In this document: in pieces, positions 35,943 to 44,700 of the stretch
How positions within the stretch are numbered: position 1 is the stretch's first letter
Layout: the number at the start of each line of letters is the position of its first letter
Origin: an uncultured Ruminococcus sp.
GTDB taxonomy: Bacteria; Bacillota; Clostridia; Lachnospirales; Lachnospiraceae
Direction: 5' to 3'
Length of the DNA: 55,604 nt
Assembly (NCBI GenBank): GCA_934359255.1
Contig: CAKRLG010000015.1
Span: forward strand, 1 to 55,604
The notes under the pieces: model-generated
Database searches by the model: none
Told to the model about the DNA's origin: nothing
The model's input: the letters and a program-made list of their open reading frames with translations, nothing else
Program-made: the position numbers and the translations under genes

Positions 35943-36695
35943 CTATCGTAAGCTGATATTGCCATTGCCGTCTACGTCTACATCCACACCCCAGGCACTC
36001 TTGATGGCGTCCTGTGCGTTGTGGGTCTGTACTGCATCTGCTTCGGCTTCAAGCTGGAAATTATAACCATCGTATGCGTAGGTTGTGGTGATGGTTTTAT
36101 AACCGTCTTTTTCTGTGACATCCTGTTTTACCTTGGTAGCGATGCTGCCGTCGATGGTCAGCGTATCACTGAGTGCCGGTGTGCTTTCACCTGCCGGAAG
36201 AATGCCTGTATAATAAAGAATGGTTCTCTCTTTTGTAGATGCATTCTTATCGATCACCCAGCCACTTCCCTCTTTCAGATTCAGATCGATCAGATCCGGG
36301 GAAAGAGTGGTATCTTTCACACCCTCTTTATTCGTCCAGCTCTTCTTCAGGATCACACGGACATAACTGTCAATGGAACCACTGTTTGTCACCTTGATCG
36401 CTTCCTCGTACTGCTTTCCCGGTACGATCTTTTCTTCTTTCAGACTTGTCAGCAGATCGCCTGTTGCCTCATCCCATTTTCCGTTGGATGCGTAATCTCT
36501 CTTGCTGATCACTTTATCATTTTCCACCAGGCTGACACCGATATTGGAAACCTCTACCTGTGCACCATAGTTCTCACTGTAATAAGTCAATGCCGCTCTG
36601 GCACTTCCCACCGTACTTCCTGCCAGCAATACCACAGAAGCGGAAAGAAGAGCCACGGTCAGTCCCCCAAGGGGCATTTTCTTTTTCTTACTCAT
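35943..36695 (-). CDS. TasA/camelysin-like SipW-dependent secreted protein (copy 2)
   Basis: 250 residues. N-terminal basic KKKK, a hydrophobic leader and ARA-ALTYYSENYG, the pattern of SipW-processed leaders. The rest is a beta-sandwich of camelysin/TasA type (VEVSNIGVSLVEND, YEEAIKVTNSGSIDSYVRVIL). No membrane anchor, so it is probably released or polymerised. TasA in Bacillus forms biofilm fibres. Neighbouring sortase genes make a role in the same appendage or its matrix likely. Confidence 0.82.
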   Translation of the reverse strand: MSKKKKMPLGGLTVALLSASVVLLAGSTVGSARAALTYYSENYGAQVEVSNIGVSLVENDKVISKRDYASNGKWDEATGDLLTSLKEEKIVPGKQYEEAIKVTNSGSIDSYVRVILKKSWTNKEGVKDTTLSPDLIDLNLKEGSGWVIDKNASTKERTILYYTGILPAGESTPALSDTLTIDGSIATKVKQDVTEKDGYKTITTTYAYDGYNFQLEAEADAVQTHNAQDAIKSAWGVDVDVDGNGNISLR

Positions 36696-36706
36696 CTCTC
36701 ACCCTC

Positions 36707-37216
36707 CTATTCTCCGGCTGTCTCGCTGGTATCAGCGATCTGTGTCCAGTCTGCGTACGGTTCGTTGTTTTCATTATATAAAACCTTTGTGGATTCCTGA
36801 ACGACGACTACATTAAAACTGTCTTCTGTATCCTTGCTGTCGATCTTAATATCCAGAACCGAACTGCTTTCTCCCGGAGCGACCGGCTCACTGTAATAAT
36901 AATAGCCTTCCTCTCCCGGTGTCCACTTTCCATCAGAATCACTGTACTGCAGACCATCCTGATATTTTTCTCCTGCCAGTGCTTTTACACGGACAAAACA
37001 TGCAAAATCACCAGTATTCTTCACGGTCACATGTTTGGTCCAGTTACTGAATTCCTCTGTAGGCGTTGTCTCCGTAAATCCCATATTCAGGGTTACATTA
37101 CCGGAAGCCTCCGCATACGTGGTAAAATACGCCATCGCTGTTCCTGCGCTGATCCCCGCTGTCAGTGTCAGGGCTGCGGCTGCAAGGCAAAGACTTTTTT
37201 TACTTAATTTTCTCAT
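36707..37216 (-). CDS. TasA/camelysin-like SipW-dependent secreted protein (copy 1)
   Basis: 169 residues from the ATG eight bases after GGGG. Leader RKLSKKSLCLAAAALTLTAG with AMA-YFTTYAEASGNVTLNMGF at the processing site, a classic SipW-type start. The short beta domain contains VKNTGDFACFVRVKALAG, matching the copy-2 sequence VTNSGSIDSYVRVIL. No anchor. Likely substrate of the peptidase at 31873. Confidence 0.82.
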   Translation of the reverse strand: MRKLSKKSLCLAAAALTLTAGISAGTAMAYFTTYAEASGNVTLNMGFTETTPTEEFSNWTKHVTVKNTGDFACFVRVKALAGEKYQDGLQYSDSDGKWTPGEEGYYYYSEPVAPGESSSVLDIKIDSKDTEDSFNVVVVQESTKVLYNENNEPYADWTQIADTSETAGE

Positions 37217-37233
37217 ATCCTGCACCCCTTTCC

Positions 37234-38238
37234 CTAATTGGCACTGGCGGGTTCATCTGTCTGCTGTTCCCAGCTCCACTCGCCGTCCTTATTCTCAAAA
37301 TGGTTCACAATACCGGTTCCCGGAATCAGCTTTCCGTTGTACGTATTGGTAAAGCTGACGCTTGCCGGATTGTCTGTAACTCCCTCGGCAACGATCACTG
37401 TTTCCTGTGTGTCACCGGAAGTATTGCTGTAGCTTCCGCCTGCATACACTTCTTTAACAGTAACTTTTGTTCCTGCCGGAAGATGTTTCACCAGGACTGA
37501 TTTTTTACCTGCCTGGTTGAACTTAATAGAAACTACATCACTGTAGACCTGTTCACCGTTTCTGGTGCCTTCTACCTGAAAGACGAAGAGTGCATCCTTA
37601 AGGGAAGCATTGTACTCTGTCAGATCTTTGAAGATCTCCAGATCTCCGTAACGCTGTGTCTGCTGCGGCTTCATACCGGTTGTCACATCATATACCCAGG
37701 TATCGTCCGGATTCTCTTTGGAATAATAGTTATTCGGAAGAGATACCAGATATGGGGTAAAATCATAGGTGTACTCACTGGTCTGCACGGTTTCGGCCTG
37801 TACCAGATACATACCGGTCTCCAAATTGTTGATCACACCGGTGGATTCCGGTGCATCTTTCGGTTTGGTAACTTTTACATCTGCGGTTGGTGCAATTTTA
37901 TTATTCTCTACAATCTTCATGGCATCCTCTGCCATCTGTGCCCATTCCTCTGCGGTGGTAGTACTGCTCACATTTTCCAGTCCCAGACCAGCAAAATCCG
38001 TATACTTTGCAGTATCATACACTGCTTCTTCTGTAATGTCCGCTACCTTGTACACATCTACCGGAATCTCCAGGCTACGAAGCTCATCGAACTCCGTACC
38101 GTCCAATGTAAATGTAAGAGAACACTTCTTATCTGTCTCTACTCCAAGAGCACCATATACACTGGATAAACCGGCTGCTGATAAAACAGTTATTGCTGCA
38201 AGGGTCAGCGCCCCTGCGGTTTTTATTCTCTTTTTCAT
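37234..38238 (-). CDS. Pilin-like protein with isopeptide-type domains, no sorting signal
   Basis: 334 residues. Signal peptide ending VYG-ALGVETDKK, then two SpaA/Cna_B-type beta domains: the first (about 35-170) ends in TGMYLVQAET, the second (about 205-310) contains LEIFKDLTEYNASLKDALFVF and VSFTNTYNG, like the Spy0128/DUF5979 pilin domains that form Lys-Asn bonds. The C-terminus (LIPGTGIVNHFENKDGEW) has no hydrophobic helix or basic tail. It may be retained by other pilins. It lies between the sortases and the TasA-like genes. Confidence 0.78.
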   Translation of the reverse strand: MKKRIKTAGALTLAAITVLSAAGLSSVYGALGVETDKKCSLTFTLDGTEFDELRSLEIPVDVYKVADITEEAVYDTAKYTDFAGLGLENVSSTTTAEEWAQMAEDAMKIVENNKIAPTADVKVTKPKDAPESTGVINNLETGMYLVQAETVQTSEYTYDFTPYLVSLPNNYYSKENPDDTWVYDVTTGMKPQQTQRYGDLEIFKDLTEYNASLKDALFVFQVEGTRNGEQVYSDVVSIKFNQAGKKSVLVKHLPAGTKVTVKEVYAGGSYSNTSGDTQETVIVAEGVTDNPASVSFTNTYNGKLIPGTGIVNHFENKDGEWSWEQQTDEPASAN

Positions 38239-38246
38239 AGTCACCT

Positions 38247-39146
38247 CTATCCCTCCTTCGACATATCATCCGTCTTACCGGAGCGTTTCTTATTCTTCCG
38301 GTCAAACAGGAACTTCATGATCAGTATCACAAGCAGTGTCACTGCTAATCCTAAGATTAAGTATAACATATAATAATTCTGAATGGCACGTAACATGCTG
38401 TCTACCGGTGTACTCTCCGCTTCCTCCTCGCCGTTATACGGAACTCTCGTTCCCCGGACCAGAAGCCGGTGGGAATTGACACCATATGGGGTACAGGTGA
38501 ATAAGGTCACCTGATCTTCCCCCTCCTGGATCTGCAGTGCCTCCTCCAGTGTCTCGTGATCATCTTTATCTACCATATCCAGAATCTGGTCTACCTGATA
38601 TGCCAGTGTCTCATCCAGTACATGGATATAAAACATATCCCCCTGCTTCAACTGGTCAATATCCGTAAATAATCTGGCTGCCGGAAGACCTCTGTGAGCG
38701 GCAAGTACACTGTGGGTACTCTCTCCGCCGATGGGAAGGGATGTGCCATTCATATGACCGATCCCCGTCTGTAAAACATCCTCCGCGGTTCCGTGGTAGA
38801 TGGCAAGCTTGATATTGATCTTCGGAATGGAGAGATACCCCATCACGCCATCACCTGCCGCATTCAAAACCTTCCAGTAGTCTGTGTCCTTCATGTCCAC
38901 ATCATCACTGCCGAACACATCACCATATATATTATTCTGTACCAGAGTACTGTCGAATTCTCTCGCCGCTTCCCACTCTTTCGTGTAATCCTCCGGCTGC
39001 ATATCGCTGACCGCCTGTTCATAATTACTGATCAGCCTGCTCTGCCGGTAGGTATTCCACTGATTGGATACCGTGGGGTAGGCAAGGATCCCAAATCCTA
39101 CCAGAAACAGCAGACCAAAGAGAATTCCCGATAATTTTCTTCTCAT
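38247..39146 (-). CDS. Class C-like sortase (second copy)
   Basis: 299 residues; ATGA overlap with the sortase gene upstream. N-terminal membrane helix, sortase barrel with catalytic His in AAHRGLP (about 150), Cys in TLFTCTPYG (about 215) and Arg in HRLLVRG (about 229), then a C-terminal membrane helix typical of pilin-polymerising sortases. It should join pilin subunits by LPXTG-to-lysine bonds. It shares NQWNTYRQSRLIS and most of the barrel with the neighbour, so the pair arose by duplication. Confidence 0.93.
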   Translation of the reverse strand: MRRKLSGILFGLLFLVGFGILAYPTVSNQWNTYRQSRLISNYEQAVSDMQPEDYTKEWEAAREFDSTLVQNNIYGDVFGSDDVDMKDTDYWKVLNAAGDGVMGYLSIPKINIKLAIYHGTAEDVLQTGIGHMNGTSLPIGGESTHSVLAAHRGLPAARLFTDIDQLKQGDMFYIHVLDETLAYQVDQILDMVDKDDHETLEEALQIQEGEDQVTLFTCTPYGVNSHRLLVRGTRVPYNGEEEAESTPVDSMLRAIQNYYMLYLILGLAVTLLVILIMKFLFDRKNKKRSGKTDDMSKEG

Positions 39147-40063
39147 CTCTCTTCCTCTTTCCGGTCAGAGGCATCTTTTGGTGCCCCACCTGCTGCTGCC
39201 TGTTTTTCTTTCATTTTTCTCTTATACCGTTTGTCGTACTGCCATAAGAATATGATCAGCACTACGGTTACTGCAAGCCCCACCACTACCCATAACAGAT
39301 AGTTGGTATAAAGACTCATTGGAGATTCTTTCTCTTCCTTCTCGATCGTCTCTTCCTCATAAGGAACACGATGACCTCTTACCAGAAGACGTTTCGTGTT
39401 GACCGCGTATGGAGTACAGGTCAGAAGAGTTACCAGATCCTGTCCCGGCTCCACTGCCAGATCACTGGTATTCTCCGGTTCCACGATATGGATCTGATCC
39501 ACTTCGTAGCAAAGTGTCTGATCCAGTACACGGATCAGAAAATGATCTCCGTCTTCCAGCTGATCCAGGTCTGTGAAAAGACTGGCACTTGGAAGACCAC
39601 GGTGTGCAGAGATTACCGAATGGGTATTCTCGCCACCTACCGGAAGGGAACTTCCTTCCAGATGACCGGCTCCTTTGCTGAGCACTTCTTCTGAAGTGGT
39701 GTGGAAGATCGGGATCTTGATATTGATCTTCGGCACTTCCACATATCCCATCATCTCATCTGTCAGGATGTTCAGACAGGACATATATTCCTCACCGGGC
39801 TTATCGGATGCTGCTGCGATTGCGAAAGAATCGGGAAGGATGCTTGGAAGAAGCGACTGGTTATAAGCATTGGCCCGCTCCCATTCCTTTTCATAATTAA
39901 TGGTTCCTTTCCTTGATTCGTCTTTTACTACAGATTCATATTTCGAGATCAGTCGGCTCTGTCTGTAGTTATTCCACTGATTTGCCACCAGCGGATACAG
40001 CAACAAGGACAAACCGGCTAAAAACAAAATTCCTGCTAATACAATTGATAATTTTTTCTTCAT
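39143..40063 (-). CDS. Class C-like sortase (first copy)
   Basis: 306 residues from the ATG seven bases after AGGAG. Same layout as the second copy: membrane helix, His in SAHRGLP, Cys in TLLTCTPYA (about 214), Arg in KRLLVRG, C-terminal membrane helix and a basic tail. It follows the attenuator-like hairpin after the major pilin gene. The two sortases may act on different substrates (LPSTG proteins versus SPKTG) or on polymerisation versus anchoring. Confidence 0.93.
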   Translation of the reverse strand: MKKKLSIVLAGILFLAGLSLLLYPLVANQWNNYRQSRLISKYESVVKDESRKGTINYEKEWERANAYNQSLLPSILPDSFAIAAASDKPGEEYMSCLNILTDEMMGYVEVPKINIKIPIFHTTSEEVLSKGAGHLEGSSLPVGGENTHSVISAHRGLPSASLFTDLDQLEDGDHFLIRVLDQTLCYEVDQIHIVEPENTSDLAVEPGQDLVTLLTCTPYAVNTKRLLVRGHRVPYEEETIEKEEKESPMSLYTNYLLWVVVGLAVTVVLIIFLWQYDKRYKRKMKEKQAAAGGAPKDASDRKEEER

Positions 40064-40141
40064 CCGGGCTCTCCTTACTGTTGTATCTTGTTTCAACTCT
40101 AATGCTATATCTGTATACTGTCGTGTAATGCTTTTTTATCA

Positions 40142-40170
40142 AAAACGGGGCGGGCGAGCCGCCCCGTTTT
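40142..40170 (-). terminator. GC-rich hairpin (attenuator-like) after the major pilin gene
   Basis: Perfect arms AAAACGGGGCGG and CCGCCCCGTTTT, followed by T's on the minus strand, between the pilin and sortase genes. No separate clear promoter for the sortases follows, so read-through is needed. Confidence 0.8.
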
Positions 40171-40220
40171 CATGGGTTCTTCCGTTCCTCCTAAGAGTGT
40201 ACGGGGTTCCTTATGATTAA

Positions 40221-41621
40221 TTATTTCTGAGTTTTTCTTCTTGTTGCGAAGAACAGACCAGCTGCTACGATCATGATAGCGCAACCGCCGATTGTGAAGA
40301 TTGTTGTACCGATACCACCGGTGGATGGCAGAGTGCTAATCTTAGTGTTCTGAACTTCTACCTTAGTATCTGCTACACCATCAATTTTAATAGTTTTATC
40401 TTTTAATGTTCCATCTGTATTGTATTCTGGAATAATCTCTACACTGTACTTCGTATTATTAATGCTGTATCCATCTTTTGCAATAGTCTCTACTAATTCA
40501 TATTCTCCAGCATCTAATCCTTCAAAATGGATTTTTGCCTTAGCATTCTCAACTTTTGTCGTACATGTGTATACCTTTCCAGTAGCTTTATTAGTTAATG
40601 TAAATGTACAATCTGCTAAAGGATTTCCATTCTCGTCTACTTTTGTAAATTCGTCATCTAATTCAAAAGTATATGTATATGTTTCCTTCTCTTTAGCATT
40701 ATCTGTTTCTCCTGGTTTATTGCTATACTCCAGTTTTGCTTTATTGGTTGCCGGATCTGTAGATTTTGCGCTTGCTAAAATTTCTGCTTTATAAGTAACC
40801 ACAACGGCTCTATCAGCTTCAGTTTTATTGTAGTAGCTACCAACATTGCTGAAGACAATTTCAAATTTATCGTCACTTTCTGTTCCACCAGTAATAGTAT
40901 AATCTGTACCTTTTACTGCTGGTTTACCACCAATTGTCACTGTGATATCACTTGCATATTTTGCATTTTTAATTTCATCTGTAATTTTATAAACAGGATC
41001 TACGAACTGTGGACCATAGGATGGGATTGTACCCGTAATCGTATAATCAACTTTATCACCTACTGCTGCATCTGACTGTGAAACCGTTTTATTAATTTCG
41101 ACTTTAGATGATTTAGCTGCTGATTTTCCACCTTCAAGTGTCCATTTTTCTGTTGCACTTATTCTACCATTAGAAAGGGATGCCTTATTATTTGCATTTG
41201 AATATGCAGCACTTACTACAACAGGATTGTATGTATAATTTGTGCTTTCAATGATAACAATATACTCACCTGCTGGAACTGTTGCTGAATATCCATTTGC
41301 AAAATCTCCGTTCAAACTATAAGGTGTACCGCTAACCTGAGCAGCAATTGTTGTAATTTCATCAAACGTTGGAACGAAATTGGTATGATCTGCAATGATA
41401 TACGGGGATACAACCTGATATCCATACAATCCATTATCGTTATACAATGGTTTTACAATACGATATGCCTTTACTGTTGCACCATTTTCAATTCCTGTTA
41501 CTGTAATAGTTGCTTTGTCTGCATCACTAGGAGCAGTTCCTGCTGCGAATGTTGGTACGCTCATTGCCAGTGCCATAACCATCGCCATAATCACTGATAA
41601 GATTCTTTTCACTTTACTCAT
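40221..41621 (-). CDS. Major pilin (LPSTG isopeptide backbone pilin)
   Basis: 466 residues. Signal peptide ending PTFAA, then an N-terminal domain with the repeated TGIENGATVKAYRIV type strand, a middle domain (about 180-310) with KVEINKTVSQSDAAVGDKV, a C-terminal Cna_B domain whose E-box reads YELVETIAKDGY (about 385), and the sorting signal LPSTG at about 428 with helix and basic tail (RRKTQK). This is the backbone-pilin layout of sortase-built pili in Gram-positive bacteria. Strong AAAGGAG site. The position after the adhesin gene and before the sortases is standard. Confidence 0.92.
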   Translation of the reverse strand: MSKVKRILSVIMAMVMALAMSVPTFAAGTAPSDADKATITVTGIENGATVKAYRIVKPLYNDNGLYGYQVVSPYIIADHTNFVPTFDEITTIAAQVSGTPYSLNGDFANGYSATVPAGEYIVIIESTNYTYNPVVVSAAYSNANNKASLSNGRISATEKWTLEGGKSAAKSSKVEINKTVSQSDAAVGDKVDYTITGTIPSYGPQFVDPVYKITDEIKNAKYASDITVTIGGKPAVKGTDYTITGGTESDDKFEIVFSNVGSYYNKTEADRAVVVTYKAEILASAKSTDPATNKAKLEYSNKPGETDNAKEKETYTYTFELDDEFTKVDENGNPLADCTFTLTNKATGKVYTCTTKVENAKAKIHFEGLDAGEYELVETIAKDGYSINNTKYSVEIIPEYNTDGTLKDKTIKIDGVADTKVEVQNTKISTLPSTGGIGTTIFTIGGCAIMIVAAGLFFATRRKTQK

Positions 41622-41660
41622 ATGATTTTCTCCTTTTCTTTTTTATTTCCTCTCTTTTAT

Positions 41661-41726
41661 TTTCAGTGCCTTTCTCTCCTTTTATTTGCACTGGAAATCA
41701 TTGTTGTGGCTTGGAGGCCACTGAAA
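41661..41726 (-). other. Alternative-pairing leader of the major pilin gene
   Basis: The 117-base gap before the pilin gene holds local hairpins CAGTGC/GCACTG (41664-41669 with 41688-41693) and GTGGC/GCCAC (41706-41721), while TTTCAGTG (41661) and CACTGAAA (41719) can pair over the whole region instead. Confidence 0.45.
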
Positions 41727-41738
41727 TATTAAGGTTCC

Positions 41739-44700
41739 TTATTTTTTCAGCACCTCCTTGCCTTTCATCTTGTATATGATCAGAATGCCTGCGAACATCA
41801 GCAGGATTCCACTCATCAAGATGTTGAAGATTCCGGAGTGTCCGGTGGATGGAAGATCGTAAATAATCTCATTCTTTACAGTTAATGTATATTTTCCATC
41901 TGTGTCCGAAAGCGTCCACATTGTAGGTGAATCTGCAAGTACTTCTCCATCCTTATCTGTTAAAGTAATCTTACCCTTTTCCTGTTTGAAATAAATCTTG
42001 TCTGCTAACAACATACAAGCTTCCGGTGCCTTTACTTCTTCCAGATAGTACTGTCCAGATTGAAGATTTTTAAGTTCAGCTTCTGATCCTTCAGTATTTA
42101 TTACCTGAATGGTTTCTCTTGTCTGATTATTTCCAGACTCATCTGTATATCCAAATTTCTGAAGTTCATATACTCCCTTATCATTCTTCTTATACAGCTT
42201 GAATTCTGCACCATCAAATTTTGTTCCGGCTACTGAAGTCTTAATCAAATCTAAATCTGCAGTTTGCTCTGAATAAGTATTCGTGATCTGAATCTCAGCG
42301 TTCTGTGTTTCTTTAAACGTGTACGTTCCAGCTGCAAACATTGTCCACTGTTTTGATGCATCAAACGTAAGTTTATCCTGTCCGTCATACTTGATCTCAC
42401 CATTTCTGAATACCAACGTGTCGTTTATTCCATTTCCACTATAGAAATAGCATTTTTCTAATGTTGCTTGTGGACTAAATCCGATTCCATCTTTCTTATC
42501 ACTTATTAATTGCACTATCACCCTACGTTCGCTGATGCTTACCGGTGTCCTTGTCCACACAAAGTAGCCTTCGTTTCCAGTGAGCTGTGCAACAATTAAA
42601 TTAACTTTTCCAATCTGAAACTCCGTTGGTGCACATGTAGTTGTTGAATTTCCAGATGGATTATATGATCCAATTTCTGCTTTCTTTGTAGATACTGAAA
42701 ATTCATTCCAGTCTGTCACCGTTTGTTCATTGACAGTGACGGTTACATCGTATCCTTCTTTATTGTAATTACTTTCGCTGACTTTGTATGTGCCATCCAA
42801 ACAATCTTCCAGTTTCCAGGTGTATGTCCATACTTTTTCATCATCACTACCCTGAAGAATACTGTCTAATTTACTTACATCCATTGTAAGCGTTTTAGTC
42901 GTATTTGTTTCAGTATGACTCAATGTAATTGTATACGGACTATCTGCCTCTGCCAACTCTCGAATCTGATCTTTTGTAAGCCCTTTAAATGTTTTTGTCA
43001 CTTCAATAAACGGCTTATCCTCCTGATCTTTCTTCTTATTCAGAATCGTAGTGGTCTTTCCATCACTTGACTCAGTAACCTGACCGTAAAATGCCTTTGT
43101 CGCATCTGTCTGGACTTCTTCTACTGTGTAATGGATATCTGTTTCTTTGATACCATCCGTAGTTTCGTAGAAGTATTTAGTTGGAAGATTTTCCCAGGTA
43201 TATGTCCAGTTGTTTGTTTCTGACAAATTAACTTGCATGGACGTCGGAAGATTTTTTACATCTGCACTTGTAAGATACTTCGGATTATCAGCGTTTATTT
43301 GGGAATCCGCCGCTTCTTTTACATAAGCCTTCAACTCGACACCAACGGCTACTTTATCTGAGTCATTTTCCCACTGTTTAACCACTGTGTGAGAAACTGT
43401 ACTGGCATTTACCTGTATAACAGGTTTCGCATAAAGTTTCGTATATGTTTCATTGTTGTACTTGTATGTTACATTAGCTGATACGTTTGAATAGAATCCT
43501 TTTTGTTTTGAAGATGTTCCATCATTCTTAGTATCTTTTCCAGGTTTTTTGTCTGCTCCAAGATATTCATCTGTATTTTCATCACCAGTGTCTGTATAGC
43601 TTTCATTCTGATACTTCAGATAGGCTTTTGTAGTTGGCTGGATTTTTGCTGTTACATAATATGTGTAACCTGATTCCAGCTTATAGTCAGATTTAAATCG
43701 CATAATAATCTGAGTCTTGCCATTTGAGTCTTCCGCTGTGCTGACAGTTATAATCTCTGATACGGCTACTTCACTTCCTGAAGCATCTTTCAGTTTGGTG
43801 ATAACCTTTCCAGTTTCATCTTTGACAACCACCTGTAAATCTTGATTAACTAATTCAACTTCATCGGTTAACGTATCGGTTACAGTTACATCTGTACAAA
43901 GAAGGTCTGTAGCATCTCTGATGATTGAATCAAAAGCATTTTTCAAATTACTTGAGTCCGTGCCGTTGTAACTGCCAGTTACTGTTCCACTCGGAGCACT
44001 GCTGATCAGACTTGATAAATGATTGTAACTAGCTTTAGGGCCAACTCCCACTGTGTAGAAGTAGTTCATACTCATTGTTCCAAGTTGAGTTTTGGCCTTA
44101 GTCATTGCGTCTTCATCATATCCTGATCCGCTACCATAAACCTTTTCTTGTCCATATCTATTTGTATCGTAGTAAAAAGTCGGATCTCCATCTGATAGAA
44201 ATACAACTATTTTTGTTGCATCGGTTCTTCCTTTTTTAAGTAATTCGTCCGCTTTTCTCAACCCAGCTTGATAATTTGTTCCACCTGGATCTTTGTTACT
44301 ACCATCATATTTTGCAACTTTCGTAGGATAAGAAATTGTTCCATTCGTCCAATCTGTTTCAATACCCGCTTCTGTATCAAACGACACTACTGCAAATTGA
44401 GCATCTACATTTTTCTTGTTTTTCAATTTCGCAATAGCATCTTCTACAGCTTTTTGCTGATTGTAGAAACGACTAGTTGAATTGGTTTTGTAATCTGACA
44501 AATACTTATTGGAATTATCTCCACTATATGTCATTGCCCATTTCATACTGTTCGACGTATCCATCACGAACAGTACATCCAGCTTATTCGCATAGGACTC
44601 GCTTCCAACTGCACCTGAAACATTTAATGTAAGATTGTATGTACCATCTTCATTCTTAGCAATATACTTTTCATGAGACAGTTCTTTCTTTGTCTCAACA

